Part shown: positions 7,201 through 10,434 of the stretch, piece by piece
How positions within the stretch are numbered: position 1 is the first letter of the stretch
How the letters are laid out: each line of letters starts with the position of its first letter
Assembly (NCBI GenBank): GCA_958449275.1
Contig: CAUDHE010000080.1
Span: 1 to 10,434, forward strand
From: an uncultured Alistipes sp.
GTDB lineage: Bacteria > Bacteroidota > Bacteroidia > Bacteroidales > Rikenellaceae
Direction of reading: 5' to 3'
Length of the DNA stretch: 10,434 bases
The notes under the pieces: model-generated
The model's input: the letters and a program-made list of their open reading frames with translations, nothing else
Database searches by the model: none
Told to the model about the DNA's origin: nothing
Translations under genes and position numbers: made by a program

Positions 7201-7395
7201 ATCATGAACTTCGGCAACATGCTCTGCCGCCATTGGGGAGCGTATTACAATGTGTCGGGATGGTGCATGCAGCCCGTGAACATAACAGCCGTGGAAAACG
7301 GCGTACCCGTATACCGTTTCACCAACGCCGAACTCACGCCCGACGATCTGTTATCGCGCTGGCACATGCAGTTGGGCGCGAGAATCGTATTCTGA
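4267..7395 (+). CDS. Oar-like TonB-dependent outer-membrane receptor with N-terminal carboxypeptidase-regulatory-like domain
   Basis: A 1042-residue outer-membrane protein started at the ATG at 4267, which opens a signal peptide (MKKLACLLLTMLGCEVMAQ). Residues about 22-105 form a carboxypeptidase-regulatory-like domain (GAVTNSSNEILVGATVVL, then DSQGRFAIHGIKPDDGY). LAEVVVE (111-117) resembles a TonB box. The plug domain follows (about 118-235; RYNTFMINGMANNDMYG, FAGGVINAVTKSGTNEFRG). The remainder is a large beta barrel ending LGARIVF with a terminal aromatic residue. The late motif VDFNGDGAYGSTLMYIP, followed by a glutamate-rich segment, is characteristic of the Oar branch and not of SusC. 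Consistently, no SusD-type lipoprotein gene is adjacent. The substrate cannot be told from sequence. In Myxococcus, Oar is known to be needed for export of the protease PopC, so transport in either direction is possible. Confidence 0.93.
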   Translation: MKKLACLLLTMLGCEVMAQVTTASLRGAVTNSSNEILVGATVVLSHPVTGTSYGVTADSQGRFAIHGIKPDDGYVLEASYVGCDDYVKSGMLLRVGETRTENIVLNQNNRLAEVVVETRNTSDGGVMNVYDEKAIAQMPTVSRSLYDIVRLMPQAVATKNGGISYGGVNNRYNTFMINGMANNDMYGLSSSGTNGGLSNANPVSLDAVSQIEVAAASYDVRVSGFAGGVINAVTKSGTNEFRGSAYTYYNNQDFYGTTAGRDVERREKLGDQSTRIHGVTLGGPIVKNKLFLFLSGEYNTEASPSSYYVGYEGVALSQSELDRISARYKELTGFDGGGYGRREVKQRSGSLLARIDWNIDNRNHLSLSYSYLDARAEEYGNSLTSFTFNGSGYANYSTAHYLAAKLESRISDRLHNSLRIGYSHVGDGRKPDVGGMPSVIIRNTGTTRGVTTYIGTDRYAGTNALTQNVVTFTDDLIADRGAHSITVGMHHEFYNIHNIYLANHYGTYTYNSVADFENDMAAVYEYNYTDPAVTGTTTWGPRFRAAELSLYAQDRWALGRNLQLTYGLRATLPLIFNTPTPNEAFNSSDIAQNRGVRIGDVPEKQLLLSPRIGLSWRRDFERGSLTVEGGAGIFTGHVPFVWVVNNYSNTGVEQKGVRLTAPVQNGSVVETAAPFTPTPSPTTLSNTTFTLNAMNRRFRYPQNFKANAMAGYETDNGWSARAEALYTKTIRNAVFGNLAVERTGDAIYAVPQSGTDAATGAVPSFRTIASGYSAVYYLDNTSRGYSYSLSGSLSKTFPFGLAVSASYIFGHSYSVCDVPSTSSSTNWIRTYALDLNDQPLALSIYDVPHKFTVAAAYNKRYAKMFDISASVVYQMTSGQHYSVCFGESVDFNGDGAYGSTLMYIPTEEEMDRMRFVDDTSRSKWNDYIESSSYLRGRRGSFAERNAMQAPTEHTIDLHLAHGFYFGAKSRRKIEISLDIMNFGNMLCRHWGAYYNVSGWCMQPVNITAVENGVPVYRFTNAELTPDDLLSRWHMQLGARIVF

Positions 7396-7424
7396 TGCGC
7401 CGCGGCGGGCAAAATGCAAATAAA

Positions 7425-7456
7425 TTTGCTTTTGCGCTCAGCTTTTCGTACCTTTG
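7425..7456 (+). promoter_or_regulatory. Promoter for the pyrC leader (TTTG, 20-base spacer, TACCTTTG)
   Basis: TTTG at 7425-7428 and TACCTTTG at 7449-7456 match the Bacteroidota -33 and -7 elements with a 20-base spacer, the most complete promoter in the window. Transcription should begin near 7461-7463, within the gap after the TonB receptor and about 175 bases before the pyrC start. The intervening leader contains a short reading frame and a terminator. Confidence 0.7.
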
Positions 7457-7474
7457 CGGACGAAATATACCGAA

Positions 7475-7600
7475 ATGAGAAAACGAAATCAAATATCTCC
7501 GAAGCCGTCGAAGCGCTATGCGATCGATCACGGGGGAGCTTGTTTTTCGATTTTCAATCTCGGGTTTCAACAAGACGTTATAACTGTTTATTATTGTTAA
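7475..7600 (+). CDS. Possible 41-residue leader peptide upstream of pyrC
   Basis: An ATG about 12 bases after the predicted transcription start opens a 41-codon frame, beginning MRKRNQISPKPSKRY and ending QDVITVYYC. An A-rich stretch precedes it, as is usual for starts in this phylum. Its TAA stop (7598-7600) is only five bases before the terminator hairpin, so a ribosome reaching the stop would cover or disrupt that hairpin. The last 60 bases are about 47% T. The size and position recall the 44-residue pyrL leader of the enterobacterial pyrBI operon, whose translation is coupled to UTP-sensitive transcription. I recognise no protein family. An open frame of this length can occur by chance, so translation is a hypothesis. 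Confidence 0.4.
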   Translation: MRKRNQISPKPSKRYAIDHGGACFSIFNLGFQQDVITVYYC

Positions 7601-7604
7601 TATA

Positions 7605-7628
7605 GGGCGACTTTCGGTCGCTCTTTTT
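7605..7628 (+). terminator. Intrinsic terminator in the pyrC leader (probable attenuator)
   Basis: GGGCGAC (7605-7611) pairs with GTCGCTC (7617-7623), seven pairs including one G-U, with a TTTCG loop. Five T follow (7624-7628). It lies downstream of the pyrC promoter and ends 10 bases before the pyrC ATG, so RNA started at that promoter must pass it. It may also catch read-through from the TonB receptor gene. Confidence 0.8.
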
Positions 7629-7638
7629 GTGTGACGAC

Positions 7639-8907
7639 ATGGAGCGGATAATTCTCAAAGGCGGAACGGCAGTGCGCGGCAACGGATCGGCTAAGGCCGA
7701 CATAGCGGTGCGCGGAGGAGTCATCGAAAGCATTGCAAGCGACATAAAGGTCGGCGACGGCGACGTGGCTATAGACTGTACGGGACGCATGATAACGAGC
7801 GGCCTGGTCGACCTGCACGTACATCTGCGCGAACCCGGGTTCGCCGCCAAAGAGACCATAGCCACCGGTACGGCGGCCGCGGCACGCGGAGGATTCACCA
7901 CAGTGTGCGCCATGCCCAATCTCGATCCCGCGCCCGACTCGCTCGAAAATCTGCGACGCGAGACCGACATCATAGCGCGCGACGCAAAGGTGAAAGTGTT
8001 GCCCTACGCCACCATCACCCTCGGCCGAAAAGGAGAACGCTTAGTCGATTTCGCCGAGTTGAAACCCTACGTAGCGGGATTCTCCGACGACGGCAGCGGC
8101 GTGCAGAGCGACGCCATGATGCGTGACGCAATGGCCGAAGCAGCCGCGCACGGCTGCATCATAGCGGCCCACTGCGAAGTGAACGATCTGTTGCGCGGAG
8201 GTTATATCCACGACGGCGAATACGCCGCACTGCACGGTCACAAGGGCATATGCTCGGAGAGCGAGTGGCGGCAGATAGAGCGCGACATAGAGCTGGCGGC
8301 AGCCACGGGTTGCCGCTACCACGTGTGCCACATATCGACCAAAGAGAGCGTGGCGCTCATTCGCGAAGCGAAGCGCGGCGGAGTGCGCATAACATGCGAA
8401 ACGGGACCGCACTACCTCACCATGTGCGACGCGGATCTGAAAGAGGAGGGGCGTTTCAAGATGAATCCTCCCATACGCTCGGCCGCCGACCGCGACGCCT
8501 TGTTGGAGGGTGTGCAGGACGGCACCATAGACGTCATAGCCACCGACCACGCTCCGCATACCGCCGAAGAGAAGTCGCGCGGACTGGCGGGCAGCGCGAT
8601 GGGAGTCGTAGGACTGGAGACCTCGTTCGCCGTAATATACACCAAGTTGGTATCGACGGGCCTGATAACGCCCGAAAAGATGATCGATCTGATGTCGGAA
8701 GCGCCGCGCCGCATATTCGCGCTCGGCGGAGGGCTGACCGAAGGTGCGACGGCCGACATAGCGGTATTCGACAACGAGCGGGAGTTCACCGTAGATCCCG
8801 CGGCATTCCGCTCGAAGGGCCGCAGCACGCCGTTCGAGGGCTGGAGGCTGCGCGGCGACTGCGTACTCACTATGTCGAACGGCCGAATAGTGTATGAAAG
8901 AGAGTAA
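7639..8907 (+). CDS. pyrC: Dihydroorotase, class I
   Basis: A 422-residue amidohydrolase that interconverts N-carbamoyl-L-aspartate and dihydroorotate, the third step of pyrimidine synthesis, in the cytoplasm. I start it at the ATG at 7639; an in-frame TTG at 7627 lies inside the terminator's T-run. The metal site is complete: DLHVHLREPG gives H60 and H62, GFSDDG gives D151, AHCE gives H178, CHIST gives H231, and ATDHAPH gives D303. These positions agree closely with the zinc ligands of characterised class I enzymes such as that of Bacillus anthracis. MNPPIR (275-280) is the substrate-binding segment. Length is normal for the class. carA and carB follow on the same strand after 168 bases, forming a pyrimidine group, and a leader terminator suggests attenuation. 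Codon use is odd: 21 of 30 isoleucines are ATA. Confidence 0.96.
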   Translation: MERIILKGGTAVRGNGSAKADIAVRGGVIESIASDIKVGDGDVAIDCTGRMITSGLVDLHVHLREPGFAAKETIATGTAAAARGGFTTVCAMPNLDPAPDSLENLRRETDIIARDAKVKVLPYATITLGRKGERLVDFAELKPYVAGFSDDGSGVQSDAMMRDAMAEAAAHGCIIAAHCEVNDLLRGGYIHDGEYAALHGHKGICSESEWRQIERDIELAAATGCRYHVCHISTKESVALIREAKRGGVRITCETGPHYLTMCDADLKEEGRFKMNPPIRSAADRDALLEGVQDGTIDVIATDHAPHTAEEKSRGLAGSAMGVVGLETSFAVIYTKLVSTGLITPEKMIDLMSEAPRRIFALGGGLTEGATADIAVFDNEREFTVDPAAFRSKGRSTPFEGWRLRGDCVLTMSNGRIVYERE

Positions 8908-8911
8908 TGTT

Positions 8912-9021
8912 TTAGGCTTTGCTCCGCTGTTCGCCGTCGGCGGCAGGAGTGCGCGAGCCTAAGGCGAGCAGCAGTCCGCCGCGTGGGGCGGCGGCGAACT
9001 GCCAACATTGCTCCGCAATGT
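8912..9021. repeat. Palindrome-rich spacer between pyrC and carA
   Basis: Three perfect 7-bp inverted repeats lie in about 110 bases: TTAGGCT (8912-8918) with AGCCTAA (8956-8962); CCGCCGC (8976-8982) with GCGGCGG (8988-8994); and ACATTGC (9005-9011) with GCAATGT (9015-9021). In addition GTTCGCCG (8929-8936) pairs with CGGCGAAC (8992-8999), competing with the second. There is no T-run, so this is not an ordinary terminator. The strong folding may trim or stabilise a pyrC-carAB transcript, end pyrC messages, or be a dispersed repeat of the same general style as the block at 751-1020. Confidence 0.55.
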
Positions 9022-9024
9022 CGA

Positions 9025-9032
9025 AATATTTG
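9025..9032 (+). promoter_or_regulatory. Weak candidate -7 box upstream of carA
   Basis: AATATTTG matches TAnnTTTG at five of six positions, 44 bases before the carA ATG. A TTG at 9008-9010 is too close for a normal -33 element. If real it would give carAB a promoter independent of pyrC; otherwise the three genes share the leader at 7425-7641. Confidence 0.25.
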
Positions 9033-9075
9033 CCGAGTTTGAAATTAAAAGAAAAATAAATCATAACACAGACGA

Positions 9076-10167
9076 ATGAAACCATTTACAAAAAAATTAG
9101 TCCTTGAGAACGGCCGCGAATTTTTCGGCTACGGCTACGGAGCCGACGTCGAGCGTGTCTGCGAGCTAGTTTTCAACACGTCGATGGTGGGATACCAGGA
9201 GATACTCTCCGACCCGTCGTACACGGGGCAAATCGTGGTGATGACCTATCCCCTGATCGGCAACTACGGAATCACGGACGAGGATTTCGAGACCAAATTC
9301 CCCTCGATAGGCGGCATGGTGGTGCGCGAATGCAACGAGAACCCCAGCAACTTCCGTTACACCAAGACATTCTCGGAGGTGCTCGACGAGCAGGGCATAC
9401 CCTGCATAGGCGGCGTGGACACGCGCATGATTACCCGCATAATCCGCGACGAGGGATGCCAACGCGCGGCCATAGTGAACATAGGCACCACGCACGAGAA
9501 AGCAATGGAGATGATATTGTCCACTCCGCTGCAATCGGATCAGGTGAAGCAGGTAAGCAGCCGCAAACGCTGGTTCTCGCGTACGCCCAACCACAAATAC
9601 GACATAGTGGCGGTGGATTGCGGAATAAAATACAACATCATACGTCAGCTCAACGCCAAAGGCTGCAACGTCACGGTGGTACCCTACAACACTTCGCTCG
9701 CCGAGATAATGGCGTTCAACCCCGACGGCATATTCCTGTCGAACGGCCCCGGCGACCCCGAGAACGTTCCCGAGGTGGTGGAGCTCATAAAGGAGGTGCG
9801 CGGTCGTATTCCCCTCTTCGGCATATGCCTGGGCCACCAGCTCATATCGCTGGCCTACGGAGCGCGCACGTTCAAGATGAAGTTCGGCCACCGCGGCGGC
9901 AACCACCCCGTTAAGAACCTCGACACGGGCCGCATAGAGATAACCAGCCAAAACCACAACTTCGCCGTGGACAGCGCCTCGGTGGAGAGCACGCGTCTGC
10001 GTCCCACGCACGTGAATCTGCTGGACGGCACCATAGAGGGCGTGGAGTGCGCGGAGGACAAGGTATTCTCGGTGCAATACCACCCCGAAAGCGCCCCGGG
10101 TCCGCAGGACAGCGCATATCTTTTCGATAAATTCATTAAAATGATGGAGGAGTATCAAAATGCCTAA
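9076..10167 (+). CDS. carA: Carbamoyl phosphate synthetase small (glutamine amidotransferase) subunit
   Basis: A 363-residue subunit that hydrolyses glutamine and passes ammonia to CarB for carbamoyl phosphate, the precursor of pyrimidines and arginine. The N-terminal CarA-specific domain (about 1-150) includes FNTSMVGYQEILSDPSYTGQIV and the motif CIGGVDTRMITRIIRDEG (110-127). The class I amidotransferase domain (about 175-360) has LSNGPGDPEN (221-230), the nucleophile C251 in GICLGHQ, GHRGGNHPV (271-279), SQNHNFAV and the catalytic H336 and E338 in HPES. All key residues are present and the length is normal. The start at 9076 (MKPFTKKLVLENG) is preceded by an A-rich stretch without a Shine-Dalgarno site. 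Its end overlaps carB by 8 bases, indicating translational coupling. By my count 19 of 27 isoleucines are ATA. Confidence 0.97.
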   Translation: MKPFTKKLVLENGREFFGYGYGADVERVCELVFNTSMVGYQEILSDPSYTGQIVVMTYPLIGNYGITDEDFETKFPSIGGMVVRECNENPSNFRYTKTFSEVLDEQGIPCIGGVDTRMITRIIRDEGCQRAAIVNIGTTHEKAMEMILSTPLQSDQVKQVSSRKRWFSRTPNHKYDIVAVDCGIKYNIIRQLNAKGCNVTVVPYNTSLAEIMAFNPDGIFLSNGPGDPENVPEVVELIKEVRGRIPLFGICLGHQLISLAYGARTFKMKFGHRGGNHPVKNLDTGRIEITSQNHNFAVDSASVESTRLRPTHVNLLDGTIEGVECAEDKVFSVQYHPESAPGPQDSAYLFDKFIKMMEEYQNA

Positions 10168-10434
10168 GAGAACCGATATAAAGAAAGTGATGGTGATCGG
10201 ATCGGGTCCGATCGTCATAGGTCAGGCCGCCGAATTCGATTACGCGGGCACGCAGGCGTGTCTGGCACTGAAGGAGGAGGGTTACGAAGTGATCCTCGTG
10301 AACTCGAATCCCGCCACGATCATGACCGACACCGACATAGCCGACAAAGTGTACATGGAGCCGCTCACACTGGAGTACGTAGCCAAAATCGTGCGTTACG
10401 AGCGTCCCGACGCCATAGTACCGAGCCTCGGAGG
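10160..10434 (+). CDS. carB: Carbamoyl phosphate synthetase large subunit, N-terminal part only
   Basis: The first 91 residues of CarB, cut by the right edge of the window; the complete protein is usually about 1070 residues. The start MPKRTDIKKVMVIGSGPIVI and the following segments GQAAEFDYAGTQAC, EEGYEVILVNSNPATIMTD and YMEPLTLEYV are the typical N-terminal biotin-carboxylase-like fold of the first synthetase half. The ATG at 10160 overlaps the last codons and stop of carA. A strong purine site GGAGGAG (10146-10152) lies eight bases upstream inside carA, unusual beside the Shine-Dalgarno-free starts of the other genes. CarA and CarB act as a complex, so coupled translation would help keep equal amounts. 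Confidence 0.95.
   Translation, partial: MPKRTDIKKVMVIGSGPIVIGQAAEFDYAGTQACLALKEEGYEVILVNSNPATIMTDTDIADKVYMEPLTLEYVAKIVRYERPDAIVPSLG

Noticed and set aside
5515..7233. 572-codon minus-strand frame opposite the TonB receptor
   Set aside because: Long antisense frames are expected opposite G+C-rich genes; the translation is low-complexity Arg/Val/Gly with no domain.

Overview
The window looks like a Bacteroidota (Bacteroidales-type) chromosome. The supporting signs are the DUF3575/DUF3868 protein pair, an Oar-like TonB-dependent receptor, promoters that fit the Bacteroidota TTTG / TAnnTTTG pattern, and mostly A-rich rather than Shine-Dalgarno translation starts. Genes are moderately G+C rich. 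I cannot fix the genus.

Layout, left to right. Positions 1-1060 hold almost no recognisable coding sequence. A possible fragment of a minus-strand gene runs off the left edge (1-76). About 670 bases of lower-G+C sequence without coding signal follow (77-750). After that comes a dense block of G+C-rich inverted repeats (751-1020), including a 15-bp perfect stem with a run of eight G and a 156-base nested palindrome. A minus-strand block follows: a 63-residue lipoprotein (1061-1252), a strong terminator (1280-1317), a DUF3868/OmpA-like/TPR protein (1333-2772) and a DUF3575 outer-membrane protein (2785-3354). In Bacteroidales the DUF3575-DUF3868 pair commonly heads fimbrial (FimA/Mfa) clusters, but no fimbrilin is present here. 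A YqaA-type DedA membrane protein (3493-3957, minus) stands alone upstream of it.

The right half is on the plus strand: an Oar-like TonB-dependent receptor (4267-7395) without a SusD partner, then a pyrimidine biosynthesis block of pyrC (dihydroorotase, 7639-8907), carA (9076-10167) and the start of carB (10160 to the window end). CarA and CarB together form carbamoyl phosphate synthetase, which feeds pyrimidine and arginine synthesis; PyrC closes the dihydroorotate ring.

The most interesting item is the pyrC leader (about 7425-7641). A good promoter is followed by a 41-codon reading frame, a T-rich stretch and an intrinsic terminator hairpin that ends 10 bases before the pyrC start. This is the architecture of a transcription attenuator and resembles the UTP-sensing pyrBI leader of enterobacteria. 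Also notable is the heavy use of the ATA isoleucine codon in pyrC (21 of 30) and carA (19 of 27), against about 6 of 24 in the DUF3868 gene.
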